This document shows, piece by piece, positions 23,598 through 32,583 of a stretch of 64,000 nucleotides of DNA. Source of the stretch: an uncultured bacterium (lineage in GTDB: Bacteria; Verrucomicrobiota; Verrucomicrobiia; CAIQCK01). The notes beneath the pieces were generated by a model. The model did no database searches and was not told where the DNA came from. It saw only the letters and a list, made by a program, of their open reading frames with translations. Numbering within the stretch: position 1 is the stretch's first letter; every line of letters starts with the position of its first letter. Both the position numbers and the translations under genes were made by a program. The stretch spans positions 177,509-241,508 of the forward strand of contig CAIQCK010000012.1 of assembly GCA_903870275.1 (NCBI GenBank). The letters run 5' to 3'.

Positions 23598-26500
23598 ATG
23601 ATGCCGCGCATGACTCGGCTTCTTTGCTTCGCTCTGACAGGATTGTTGCTCTCCTCGTCCTCGACGGCGCTGGCCGCCGATGGCCCGGCGCAAACGCTCC
23701 GCGACGATTTCTCCGGCTACGCCGCCGGCTCCGACGGCGCGCCGGCATGGGACGCGCAGAGCGTCGGCTGGGAAATCCGCGACGGCGGTTGCATCGGCGA
23801 CACCGGTGTCAACATCTGGCATGCCGCGCCGTTCGCGTCGGCCGTTACCTTCGCTTGCGATGTCACCGTGCTGGAGCAACTCAAGGGCGACTGGCTTGTC
23901 GCCGGCATCGGGTTGCAGGCCGATGAAAAGAATCACTGGGCGCTCGGTCTCGTAGCCGCGCCGGAAGCAAAGCAGCGCCACCACGCCGCCGAGTTGCATG
24001 AGTCGCTCGACGGCCACTGGCTCGCCGACACGACGCCGGGTTCGCGGCTCGAACCGCTGCCGGGCAAAGGCGGCTTCGACTGGCAACTCAACCAGACCTA
24101 CCGCTTCGAAATCACTCTCGCCGTGGACGCCGTCACCGGGCGAATCACGCAGGGCGCGAAAGAACTTGCGCGCTTTGGCTGCAAGCTCACTGGCGCGACA
24201 CCCGCCGTCCGCGCCGGCCGGCCAACGCTCCACGCCAGCGGCCTGCGAGTCCGCTTCAGCAACGCCACCGTCACCGTTCAGCAAACCGCGCCGGAGCCGA
24301 AGGTCGAAGTGCAAAAACCTGCCTCGTGGATTTCCCGCAAAGGCAAACCGATCGCGAAAGGCACGGGCTTCTTCCGCGCCGCGTTCATCGCCGACGGTCG
24401 CGAGGTTGAAGACGCTTCACGCTCCACGCTAGACGCTCCGCGTTCCTCCTCCGCCCGCTGGTGGCTCGTGGACCCGGAGGGCAAGCCGTTCTTCGATGTC
24501 GGCACCGACCACGTCAACTATCGCGGCCACTGGTGCGAAGCGCTCGGCTACTCGCCGTATCACCGTAACGTCGCGGCGAAATTCGGCGGCGAGGAAGCGT
24601 GGGCCACGAGCGCCATCGAGCGGCTCACGGCGTGGGGCTTCAACACGCTGCCGGCCGGCCATGCCCTTTCGCTGCGCCATCGCGGCCTGCCGCACATCCT
24701 CTTTGCATCGTTCGGTTCCAGTTTCGCGCGCCGTGAGTGGATCGCCGAACCGATTTACTGGACCGGCTTCCCCGACGTGTTCAGCCCGCGCTGGCCGTCG
24801 CACTGCCGCATCGTCGCGCGCAAGATGGCGCAGGAGAGCCACGGCGACCCGTGGTGTCTCGGCACGTTCCTCGACAACGAGTTGGAGTGGTTTGGTAAGA
24901 AGGGGCATCTCGTGGACGAGGCCTTCAAACTCGCCCCGGCCGCGCCGGCGAAAAAGGCGCTATTTGATTGGCTGCTGAAACGCTGGGGCAATCTCGCAGA
25001 GATCAACCGCCGGCTTGGCACAAGCTACGCCGACGAGCAGGCGTTTCTCACGACGACGACGGTGCCGCGAAGCACTGTCGGCAAGGATGCCGGCGCTACG
25101 GTGGCTGACGCGTTGACCGAGGTGCGCGACGGTTTTCTCGCCGAGATCGCCGAACGTTATTTCAGCGTGCCGGCGAAGGCGTTGCGCGAGGCCGACCCCG
25201 ATCATCTCGTGCTCGGCTGCCGGTTCGCCGGACGCGCGCCGGAGCCGGCGCTGGCGGCGGCGGGCAAATACAACGATGTCTTTACCTTCAACACCTATCC
25301 GCGCGTCGACTTCGAGAACGTCTGGCGGCCCGACGGCACCGGCGGCGTGGTGCAGCGCGTGCCGCGCGAGTTGGCGGAGATGTATCGCGTCGTGCGCCGT
25401 CCGATGATCATCACCGAGTGGAGTTTTCCCGCGCTCGACAGCGGCCTGCCGTGCAAACACGGCGCGGGCATGCGCGTGGACACGCAGGAGCAGAAGGCTG
25501 CCTGCTACCGCATCTTCGTCAACGCGATGGCGGACCTGCCGTTCATGGTCGGGTACCATTATTTCATGTGGGCAGACGAGCCGGCGCCCGGCATCAGTTC
25601 GACGTTCCCCGAAGACAGCAACTACGGCCTCGTGAACGAAAAGGACGAGACCTACGAGACGCTGGTGAAGACCGCCACCGAGGTCAACCGCGCCGCCGCC
25701 TCGCGCCACGCCCTCAGCATCTTCTCCGGCGACATGGAACTGCGAGCGTCGAAGGGCGCCGTGGAATTGGTGAACACCAACGCGATGGCCGCGCGCGGCA
25801 TGCTGCGCCTCACTGCTGCCGGCAAGTGTCGCATCGAAGAGGTGACGCTGAAGCCGAAGAGCACGCGCCGTATCGCCGCGGCAACGAAGGATGCGTGGTG
25901 TGCCGAACTGCAGCAGTGGGACGGAACGAAATCGCGGCTCGTCGGCGGCAAAACGCTCGGCCCGCTCGACATTGCGAACTCTTCCGCTGCGACACTCGAC
26001 GGCGTGCCCGTGGTGTTCGACGGCCCGCCGGCGGTGGCAGCGATGGTTTCGCAGCTTGAACCGGGCCGGACGTTGACGCTGGCTGCGCCGACGTCTTCAT
26101 TCGCCGAAACCGAACGGCTCGAACTGAAAGCCGACGGCGTGACGTGGCTCTGCGAGCGCAAAGACGGCAGCCTCTTCGACGCCATCCGCGCCGGCGATTT
26201 GCCGATAGGCCGGCTGGTGTTTGCGACGCACCAGCGGATGGACGGGCGCGATTCCTGGACGGAAGCGAACCGCGTCGTTTCGTTGCGCGTGCAGGAGCAG
26301 GCCGACGCGTGGGTTGTGGAAGCGGTTGTCGAGCACACGGGCAGCGGGACGGCCACCGGCCCGGCGCGTTTCCGGGCGGCGGTGCGCGCGGCGGTGTTCA
26401 AGCGCGGCGGCCTCGCGCTGGTGAAACCGTTGTGGGTGGAGAACACCGACTCGCGTTCGTGGCTGCTGGCGGATGCGTTTTGGTTTTGCCGCCCGGCCAT

Positions 26501-26852
26501 TGGCGGCTCTGCCGAGAGCAACGTCGTTGGCGGCCCGGCCGCGCCGAACTACTATCGCGCGGCGCAGTTTGCCACCGACAGCAAACTCGGCGGCTGCTTC
26601 GGCGCGGTGAGCCAGCCCGACGGCTGGCGCGTCATGTTTTGGAAAGACACCGGCATTCATCCCGACGTGATGTGGAAAACGGACCGCGAGCTGCGCGCCG
26701 GCGACCGCCACGAGTTTAGCGGCGTGCCATATGTCTGGATTTACGCGTTGCGCGACGCGAAAGGCTGGCGCGACATCGCGCGCCGCAGCCAGCAAGCCGC
26801 CCAGGGTTTGCTGACCGCCGAGTCGGCAAAATCAAAACCGGCGGCGGAGTAG
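23598..26852 (+). CDS. Exported clan GH-A glycoside hydrolase (agarase/beta-galactosidase-like), 1084 aa
   Basis: The protein starts with a signal peptide, and ATG at 23598, 23601 and 23610 are all possible. The N-terminal part (about 35-225) is a beta-sandwich, probably carbohydrate-binding. A TIM-barrel follows with Glu428 in TFLDNELEWFG (acid/base, Asn-Glu type of clan GH-A) and Glu607 in MIITEWSFPALDSG (nucleophile). The overall pattern resembles GH50-type agarases and GH42-like enzymes. The C-terminal third is beta-rich. Two low-complexity insertions encoded by repeats lie at about residues 272-283 and 494-501. It likely degrades an extracellular polysaccharide; substrate unknown. Confidence 0.8.
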   Translation: MMPRMTRLLCFALTGLLLSSSSTALAADGPAQTLRDDFSGYAAGSDGAPAWDAQSVGWEIRDGGCIGDTGVNIWHAAPFASAVTFACDVTVLEQLKGDWLVAGIGLQADEKNHWALGLVAAPEAKQRHHAAELHESLDGHWLADTTPGSRLEPLPGKGGFDWQLNQTYRFEITLAVDAVTGRITQGAKELARFGCKLTGATPAVRAGRPTLHASGLRVRFSNATVTVQQTAPEPKVEVQKPASWISRKGKPIAKGTGFFRAAFIADGREVEDASRSTLDAPRSSSARWWLVDPEGKPFFDVGTDHVNYRGHWCEALGYSPYHRNVAAKFGGEEAWATSAIERLTAWGFNTLPAGHALSLRHRGLPHILFASFGSSFARREWIAEPIYWTGFPDVFSPRWPSHCRIVARKMAQESHGDPWCLGTFLDNELEWFGKKGHLVDEAFKLAPAAPAKKALFDWLLKRWGNLAEINRRLGTSYADEQAFLTTTTVPRSTVGKDAGATVADALTEVRDGFLAEIAERYFSVPAKALREADPDHLVLGCRFAGRAPEPALAAAGKYNDVFTFNTYPRVDFENVWRPDGTGGVVQRVPRELAEMYRVVRRPMIITEWSFPALDSGLPCKHGAGMRVDTQEQKAACYRIFVNAMADLPFMVGYHYFMWADEPAPGISSTFPEDSNYGLVNEKDETYETLVKTATEVNRAAASRHALSIFSGDMELRASKGAVELVNTNAMAARGMLRLTAAGKCRIEEVTLKPKSTRRIAAATKDAWCAELQQWDGTKSRLVGGKTLGPLDIANSSAATLDGVPVVFDGPPAVAAMVSQLEPGRTLTLAAPTSSFAETERLELKADGVTWLCERKDGSLFDAIRAGDLPIGRLVFATHQRMDGRDSWTEANRVVSLRVQEQADAWVVEAVVEHTGSGTATGPARFRAAVRAAVFKRGGLALVKPLWVENTDSRSWLLADAFWFCRPAIGGSAESNVVGGPAAPNYYRAAQFATDSKLGGCFGAVSQPDGWRVMFWKDTGIHPDVMWKTDRELRAGDRHEFSGVPYVWIYALRDAKGWRDIARRSQQAAQGLLTAESAKSKPAAE
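24416..24443 (+). repeat. Four heptamer repeats inside the GH-A gene
   Basis: Units TTCACGC, TCCACGC, TAGACGC and TCCGCGT are contiguous and in the coding frame at about residues 273-283. They belong to the same family as the array in gspI at 3783-3810 (there on the minus strand). Confidence 0.75.
25078..25099 (+). repeat. Repeat unit inside the GH-A gene, shared with 39737-39758
   Basis: Of 22 positions, 20 are identical with the intergenic copy at 39737-39758. Here the repeat is read as VGKDAGA within the glycosidase. Confidence 0.7.
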
Positions 26853-26984
26853 CGCGGGCGTTTTACATATCGGCGCATAACTCCAGGAGATTGTAGCCGC
26901 CGACGTCAGGAGGCGGACGCCGCTCCGGTCGCACCCTTTCCGCCTCCTGACGTCGGCGGCTACACAACGTAAAACGCCCGCGCT
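26851..26984. repeat. Nested palindromic element behind the GH-A gene
   Basis: Outer perfect 16-bp arms (26851-26866 and 26969-26984, containing GCGCGGGCGTTTTAC) enclose inner perfect 26-bp arms (26892-26917 and 26939-26964) with a 21-nt loop. The outer left arm overlaps the TAG stop codon. The inner arms match the element at 13692-13765. It may act as a bidirectional 3' end structure or be a mobile REP-like element. Confidence 0.85.
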
Positions 26985-27092
26985 TCCTCACGCAACTTCC
27001 TTGCAGTCTTTCCCGAAAAGTTTTGTCTAAGAAAAGTCCGGCTGGCGCGTTACTCTGGGTGACAGGATGTGTTTCCTGCCAACGGATCATTA

Positions 27093-27623
27093 ATGAGCGC
27101 CGATTGCCAACGCGACAAGACCGAGTGGATTCTTTCCCTCCTTGAACGCTATGAAAGACCGCTGGTCCGGTATGCGGCGCGAATCACCGGCGACATGGAA
27201 CGCGCGCGGGATGTCGTCCAGGAAACGTTTGTCCGGCTGTGCGCGCAGCAACGCGGCGACGTGGACGGGCATGAGGCGGAATGGCTGTTCACCGTCTGTC
27301 GCCATCGCGCGCTCGACGTGCTGCGAAAGGAGAGGCGCATGAAACCGGCGGACGACGAGACGATTCGCGACTGCCCCAGCGGCGACCCATCCCCCGCGGC
27401 GCTGGCCGAGCGCGACGACGCCCACAGCCACGTCCTGCGCGTGCTCGGTTCGTTGCCGGCCAACCAGCAGGAGGTCATCCGCCTGAAGTTCCAGAACGGC
27501 CTCAGCTACGAGGAAATCAGCCGCATCACCCACTTGACGGTGACCAACGTCGGCTTCCTGATTCACACCGGCCTGAAGGGCCTGCGCTACCGGCTCCGGG
27601 CCGAGTTCGACCTGAAGACATGA
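27093..27623 (+). CDS. ECF-type RNA polymerase sigma factor
   Basis: The 176-aa protein has region 2 (YERPLVRYAARITGDMERARDVVQETFVRLC, residues about 18-50) and region 4 (LGSLPANQQEVIRLKFQNGLSYEEISRITHLTVTNVGFLIHTGLKGL). A variable linker of about 40 residues lies between. The ATG at 27093 is preferred over an in-frame GTG at 27069. The protein directs a cell-envelope or starvation regulon. The 908-aa gene starting 16 nt downstream probably encodes its membrane-bound partner. Confidence 0.92.
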   Translation: MSADCQRDKTEWILSLLERYERPLVRYAARITGDMERARDVVQETFVRLCAQQRGDVDGHEAEWLFTVCRHRALDVLRKERRMKPADDETIRDCPSGDPSPAALAERDDAHSHVLRVLGSLPANQQEVIRLKFQNGLSYEEISRITHLTVTNVGFLIHTGLKGLRYRLRAEFDLKT

Positions 27624-27638
27624 CTTTGAGAGGTTCCC

Positions 27639-30365
27639 ATGAAGTACCCACCTGACGATCCCAAACTGACCGCTTACGCGCTGGGCGAACTCGACCCCGG
27701 CGAAACCGCGGCGGTCGCCGCGGCGATTGAAAACTCCGCTGAATGCGGGCACGTGGTCGAGGAAACCCGCGAAACCGCCGGCTTGCTGACCAGCGCGCTC
27801 CAGACCGAATCCTGTCCGGAGCTTTCGGCGACCCAACGCGCCGCCATCGAGACGGCGGTGGCAAAATCATCGAAAGCTCCCGCCAAGCGCAAGGCCGCGC
27901 CCGCGCAGCCGTCGTTTCTGGTGGCATGGCTGGCGTGGCGGCCGCAGCTTGCGACGGTCGTCTTGTGGGCCACGGCGTGCCTCATCGCCGTGGTTGGCTG
28001 GGGCTTGTGGGTTGAAGTGTTCTGCAAATCCGGCCACGATGGCAACCAGCGGGTGACGGAGTCTGCAATCAAGCTCAACTCGAAGCCTGCGACGCCGCAG
28101 CCTCCGTCGCTGTCGGAGGCCAATCAATTGGCGAGGCAAACGGCTGCTTCGCCGTTCTTCTTAACGCCGGTCTTTACGAATGGAGCGCTTGTTGCCACCG
28201 ACGGAATCGGTCATTATGGTTACACCAACTTCAACACATACGCCCTCGGCGACGGCAACGGTATATTCGTCACCACCCTCCCAGGCGGAGGCACGTTGAG
28301 GGCTACATACGGAATCGGCTTGCCCATGGCGCAGACCACCGGCGGCAGCGGCCCTGGTGCCACGGCCATCGCTCAAGCGAATAGCACAGCACCCCTCGAT
28401 AACGCAGCAAAAGTGGTGAATTGGAACACCTTTAATGGCGGCTTTGACATCACGGACAATAAGAACACGTTCGTTGCCTACGGCAACACGTTAACCGAGA
28501 ACGGAGCAGGCACTCTTTACCCCACCAGTGTCGCCACCTATAATGGTGGCGTAGCTGTCAGCAGCGGCAGTTTGGTTCTTTCGCAGCCGGTCCTCAACGG
28601 TGCGCTTCCGGTGGCCGCTGGCAATACTTACACCGGCCCCACATTTGTCAACGCCGGTGACTTGACCTTGAATTTCGATGTCGTGGAAACTGCCGGCAAA
28701 CCGACAGAAAACTCTTCCAGCGGGACATACAAACTCGGAGCGAACACACTCGTGTTGAACGGCAACAATTCCTACAGCGGCGGCACAATTCTCGGAGCTG
28801 GTCGCATTACCTACAGTGGCCCGACGCTCATCAGCCAGGGCACTTTGATTCTTTCGGACCTCTCCGGTATCAGCGTCAATTGTGGTCCCAACCAGTCGCC
28901 CGTGGTTTGGGCCGCCACTCCTTACTACGCCACCCAGTACGAGTCGGAAACCTACGCCCTCATCCGGGACAATCCGTTCCTTGCCGTCGCGGAGCAGCCG
29001 CTCTCAACGTTTTCGATAGACGTGGACACCGCGTCGTATTCCAACGTCCGGCGGTTCCTGCTGCAAGGCCGGCTGCCGCCGCCCAACGCCGTGCGCATCG
29101 AGGAGATGATCAATTATTTCACCTACGATTACGCGAAGCCGAAGGCCGGCGAGCCGTTCTCGGTGAACGTCGAGACGGTGGCCTGCCCGTGGGCCGGCGA
29201 CCATCGGCTCGTGCGCATCGGCCTCAAAGGCAGGGAAGTGACCGCCGCGAAGCGCCCGCCGTGCAACCTGGTGTTCCTGATTGATGTCTCCGGCTCGATG
29301 GGCGAGGCCAACAAACTTTCGCTGATCAAGCCGGCGATGCGGTTGCTTGTCGAGCAACTGACCGAAAACGAGCGCGTCGCCATCGTCGTCTTCAACGACA
29401 CGGCGCGCGTGGTGCTGGCGTCCACCTCCGGCGACCACAAGCAGGAGATTCTCGACGCAATGGAAAGCCTCAAAGCCGGCGGCTGCACCAACGGCGGCGA
29501 CGGCCTCCGGCTGGCCTACGACACCGCCAGGCGCAACTTCATCGAGCACGGCGTCAACCGCGTCATCCTTTGCACCGACGGCGATTTCAACGCCGGCAAC
29601 ATCGTCAACCTGCCCGACCTGACGCGGTTGATCGAGCGCGAGCGGCAGACCGGCGTCTTTCTCACCGCGCTCGGCTTCGGCATGGGCAATCTCAAGGACG
29701 CGACGCTGGAGCGGCTGGCCGACAAGGGCAACGGCCACTACGCCTACATTGATACGTTCTTCGAGGCGCGCAAGGTCCTGGTCGAGCAAGTGAACGGCAC
29801 GCTCGTCACCATCGCCAAAGACGTAAAAATCCAGGTGGAGTTCAACCCCGTCAAGGTTGCCGGCTACCGGCTCATCGGCTACGAGGACCGGCTGTTGCGC
29901 AAAGAGGATTTCAACAACGATCGCAAAGACGCCGGCGAGATTGGCGCCGGCCACACGGTCACGGCGCTCTACGAAATCGTGCCGGCCGGGCAGGAACTGC
30001 CGTCGCCGCCGGTGGACCCGTTGAAATACCAGCCCGCCCCGAAACCGGTCGTGCCTGCTTCCGGCAGCACCGACCTGCTGACGGTGAAGCTGCGCTACAA
30101 GCAGCCCGACGGCGACAAAAGCGCGCTGATCGAGCAGGCGGTCAATGACAGCGGCAAGGGTTACGCCGCCGCGTCGCGCGACTTCAAATTCGTCTCTGCG
30201 GTGGCCGCGTTCGGCATGGTGCTGCGCGACAGTCCACACAAGGGCAACGCGACGCTGGCCGCCGTGCTCGAACTCGCCGAGGAAAGCCGCGGCCCGGACG
30301 CGTCGGGCTACCGGACGGAGTTTCTCAGCCTGGTGAAGAAGGCGCAGGCGCTTGGCAAGAGATAG
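27639..30365 (+). CDS. VWA-domain membrane protein with anti-sigma-like N-terminus and autotransporter-type repeats
   Basis: The 908-aa protein has, in order: an anti-sigma-like cytosolic helix bundle (residues about 1-90, KLTAYALGELDPGETAAVAA); a membrane segment (about 93-128); and a Gly/Asn/Thr-rich region (about 165-418) with autotransporter PATR-like repeats (LVLNGNNSYSGGTILGAG). A YfbK-like segment follows (AEQPLSTFSIDVDTASYSNV), then a VWA domain with MIDAS DVSGSMG (549-555) and a DUF3520-like C-terminus. No zinc-binding HxxxCxxC is present. The gene follows the ECF sigma gene by 15 nt. It probably tethers or releases the sigma factor in response to a signal at the surface. Function is inferred. 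Confidence 0.82.
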   Translation: MKYPPDDPKLTAYALGELDPGETAAVAAAIENSAECGHVVEETRETAGLLTSALQTESCPELSATQRAAIETAVAKSSKAPAKRKAAPAQPSFLVAWLAWRPQLATVVLWATACLIAVVGWGLWVEVFCKSGHDGNQRVTESAIKLNSKPATPQPPSLSEANQLARQTAASPFFLTPVFTNGALVATDGIGHYGYTNFNTYALGDGNGIFVTTLPGGGTLRATYGIGLPMAQTTGGSGPGATAIAQANSTAPLDNAAKVVNWNTFNGGFDITDNKNTFVAYGNTLTENGAGTLYPTSVATYNGGVAVSSGSLVLSQPVLNGALPVAAGNTYTGPTFVNAGDLTLNFDVVETAGKPTENSSSGTYKLGANTLVLNGNNSYSGGTILGAGRITYSGPTLISQGTLILSDLSGISVNCGPNQSPVVWAATPYYATQYESETYALIRDNPFLAVAEQPLSTFSIDVDTASYSNVRRFLLQGRLPPPNAVRIEEMINYFTYDYAKPKAGEPFSVNVETVACPWAGDHRLVRIGLKGREVTAAKRPPCNLVFLIDVSGSMGEANKLSLIKPAMRLLVEQLTENERVAIVVFNDTARVVLASTSGDHKQEILDAMESLKAGGCTNGGDGLRLAYDTARRNFIEHGVNRVILCTDGDFNAGNIVNLPDLTRLIERERQTGVFLTALGFGMGNLKDATLERLADKGNGHYAYIDTFFEARKVLVEQVNGTLVTIAKDVKIQVEFNPVKVAGYRLIGYEDRLLRKEDFNNDRKDAGEIGAGHTVTALYEIVPAGQELPSPPVDPLKYQPAPKPVVPASGSTDLLTVKLRYKQPDGDKSALIEQAVNDSGKGYAAASRDFKFVSAVAAFGMVLRDSPHKGNATLAAVLELAEESRGPDASGYRTEFLSLVKKAQALGKR

Positions 30366-30416
30366 GTTCGAGCCGACTTTCGGATTGGTGAAACCTAAAC
30401 CGGCGGCGGATTTGTG

Positions 30417-31574
30417 TTAACCGCAAACGCTTCGCGAAGAAACGGCCCGCAGTTCGGATTCGATTCGCGCGGCGTTGCGAAGGCCGAAATGCTCCTCGGC
30501 GAAACGCCGGCACGCGGCGCGCAAGTCGGGAGCGCTGCGCAGCCGCCCGCTCAACTCGCCGATCGCTTCCACAAACGGCCCGCGCTCCGGCACGGCCAGC
30601 CGTCCGGGCGAGCCGGTCACGGCTTCCACCAGGCCCGCCTTGTTCGCCGCCACCACGGGCGTGCCGCAGGCGAGCGACTCGCAAACCACGCGACCGAAGC
30701 CTTCCTCGTATTGCGACGGCACCAGCACGATGTCGGCGGCTTGATAAAATTTCACGAGCTCCGCGTTTGGGATCGGACCGAGGAAACGGAGGTTGGGCAG
30801 GCGCGCGGCAGCGGCGCGGCATTCGGCTTCGAGCGGTCCCTCGCCCGCGATGACAAAAAGATGACCGGGCATCGTTTCGGCCAATTCCATCACCACACGC
30901 GCGCCTTTGATCGCGATCAGCCGTCCGACGAAAAGACACACGCAGGTTTCCGGCGGCCAGCCCAGTTCGCGGCGCGCCGCGGCGCGGTCGCCGGGTTGGA
31001 AGCGCGTCTGGTCCACCCAGTAAGTGAAGCGCCCGACCCGCTCGGCGGGCAGGCCGTATTGGACAAACTGCCTCACGCTCGCGTCCGACAGCGTCAGCAA
31101 CCGGCTGGCGCCGCCCGCCACCTGCACCATGCGCGCCGCCGTCTTCGAGCCGGCGGGAAACGCATAGACCGCGTGGAGACAACCGAGCACCGGCAGGCCG
31201 AGGAGGCGGCGCAGCCATCCGGCGGCCCAGATCGCGGCGAGGCCGTGGGCGTTGATCACGTCGGGCCGGGCGCGGAACCAGACGTGAAACAATCCGCCCA
31301 GCAGCAGGCGCGGCGCGAGATAAATGAACTGCAGGATCGGTTTCGATTCCAGTTTGTGGAAGAGGCCGCCGCCGGGCCATGCGATGCGATAAATCCGAAG
31401 CCGGCCGTGTTGTTCAATCGCCGGCGCCTTCACGGGCGTTGTGAGCGGCTGGTAAGTGACGACGTCCACGTCGAGGTCCGGCCGCGAGCCGAGCCACGCG
31501 GTCAGGTCCGACAAATGCGTCTCCACACCGCCCACGTTCGGCGCGTAGCAGTTGGTGAGGATCATGACCCGCAT
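30417..31574 (-). CDS. Glycosyltransferase family 4
   Basis: The 385-aa protein is a GT-B retaining glycosyltransferase: N-terminal NCYAPNVGGVETHLSDL, C-terminal FVGRLIAIKGA, and the catalytic EEGFGRVVCE motif (E-x7-E) with PVVAANKAG after it. It transfers a sugar from a nucleotide donor during assembly of surface polysaccharide. The gene is divergent from the rfbF-like gene across 215 nt, which probably hold promoters for both directions; none with consensus spacing was found. Confidence 0.92.
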   Translation of the reverse strand: MRVMILTNCYAPNVGGVETHLSDLTAWLGSRPDLDVDVVTYQPLTTPVKAPAIEQHGRLRIYRIAWPGGGLFHKLESKPILQFIYLAPRLLLGGLFHVWFRARPDVINAHGLAAIWAAGWLRRLLGLPVLGCLHAVYAFPAGSKTAARMVQVAGGASRLLTLSDASVRQFVQYGLPAERVGRFTYWVDQTRFQPGDRAAARRELGWPPETCVCLFVGRLIAIKGARVVMELAETMPGHLFVIAGEGPLEAECRAAAARLPNLRFLGPIPNAELVKFYQAADIVLVPSQYEEGFGRVVCESLACGTPVVAANKAGLVEAVTGSPGRLAVPERGPFVEAIGELSGRLRSAPDLRAACRRFAEEHFGLRNAARIESELRAVSSRSVCG

Positions 31575-31789
31575 GAAGGCGAAGGTAGGCGACGCGCGGC
31601 GGCCAACTCAAGCGGAAACCAACTGGCGGCCGGTGCCCACCCGGCGCGGGGCGCGGCGTTTTCCGCGACGGCAAATTCCGGAAAGTTCGGAGTTGAGAGT
31701 TGCGGCCCGAGCGGTTACGAATAGCCCGGCAGTGCGTAACTTATTGAACGTTTCGTTGGCGAAAACGGTCGTAGAACTCATCACACATC
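31575..31789. promoter_or_regulatory. Divergent intergenic region, GT4 / rfbF
   Basis: These 215 nt separate two divergent genes. No -35/-10 pair with convincing spacing was seen; TTGAAC near 31744 has no matching -10 box. It must contain start signals for at least one direction. Confidence 0.4.
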
Positions 31790-32581
31790 ATGGCCAAGTC
31801 AATGAAAGTCGTCATTCTCTGCGGTGGATTGGGCACGCGGTTGCGCGAGGAAACCGAATACCGGCCCAAGCCGATGATCGAGATCGGCGGCCGGCCGATG
31901 TTGTGGCACATCATGAAGATGTACGGCCACCACGGTTTCGCGGACTTTGTGCTTTGCCTCGGCTACAAGGGGCAGGTCATCCGCGAATTCTTCCTCGACT
32001 ACCACGCCATGAACGCCGATTTCACCATCCAGCTCGGCGTGAAACCGAAGGTTGCCTACTACGACCGCGACGCCATCGAAAAATGGCGCGTCACGCTCGC
32101 CGAGACCGGCGCCGAGACGATGACCGGCGCGCGGCTGGCCCGCGTCGCCAAATATCTTCGCGGCACGTTCTTGCTCACCTACGGCGACGGCGTCAGCGAC
32201 GTCAACATCCACGACCTCGTGGCGTTTCACCGCTCGCATGGCAAACTGGTCACCGTCACCGGCGTGAGGCCGCCGTCGCGGTTCGGCGAGATGGACATCA
32301 AAGACAACCGCGTCATCAGCTTCAACGAGAAGCCGCAGGTCAGCCAGGGCCTTATCAACGGCGGGTTCTTTGTCATGGAGCCGGGATTCCTGCGCTATCT
32401 TTCGGACGATCCCGGCTTGGTGCTGGAGCAGGAACCGTTGCGGCGCTGCGCGCAGGACGGCCAGTTGATGATCTACCGTCACGACGGTTTCTGGCAGCCG
32501 ATGGACACGTTCCGCGAGTATGAACTGCTCAACCGGCTCTGGACCGCCGGCGAAGCGCCGTGGAAAACATGGAAAGACTGA
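31790..32581 (+). CDS. rfbF: Glucose-1-phosphate cytidylyltransferase
   Basis: The 263-aa protein has the nucleotidyltransferase signature [26 protein letters not shown] (residues 5-31, ATG 31790; ATG at 31802 also possible) and the RfbF-specific continuation ([31 protein letters not shown]). Length matches RfbF (about 257 aa). It makes CDP-glucose from glucose 1-phosphate and CTP, the first step of CDP-dideoxyhexose pathways. The next gene, rfbG, follows directly. Confidence 0.95.
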   Translation: MAKSMKVVILCGGLGTRLREETEYRPKPMIEIGGRPMLWHIMKMYGHHGFADFVLCLGYKGQVIREFFLDYHAMNADFTIQLGVKPKVAYYDRDAIEKWRVTLAETGAETMTGARLARVAKYLRGTFLLTYGDGVSDVNIHDLVAFHRSHGKLVTVTGVRPPSRFGEMDIKDNRVISFNEKPQVSQGLINGGFFVMEPGFLRYLSDDPGLVLEQEPLRRCAQDGQLMIYRHDGFWQPMDTFREYELLNRLWTAGEAPWKTWKD

Positions 32582-32583
32582 AG

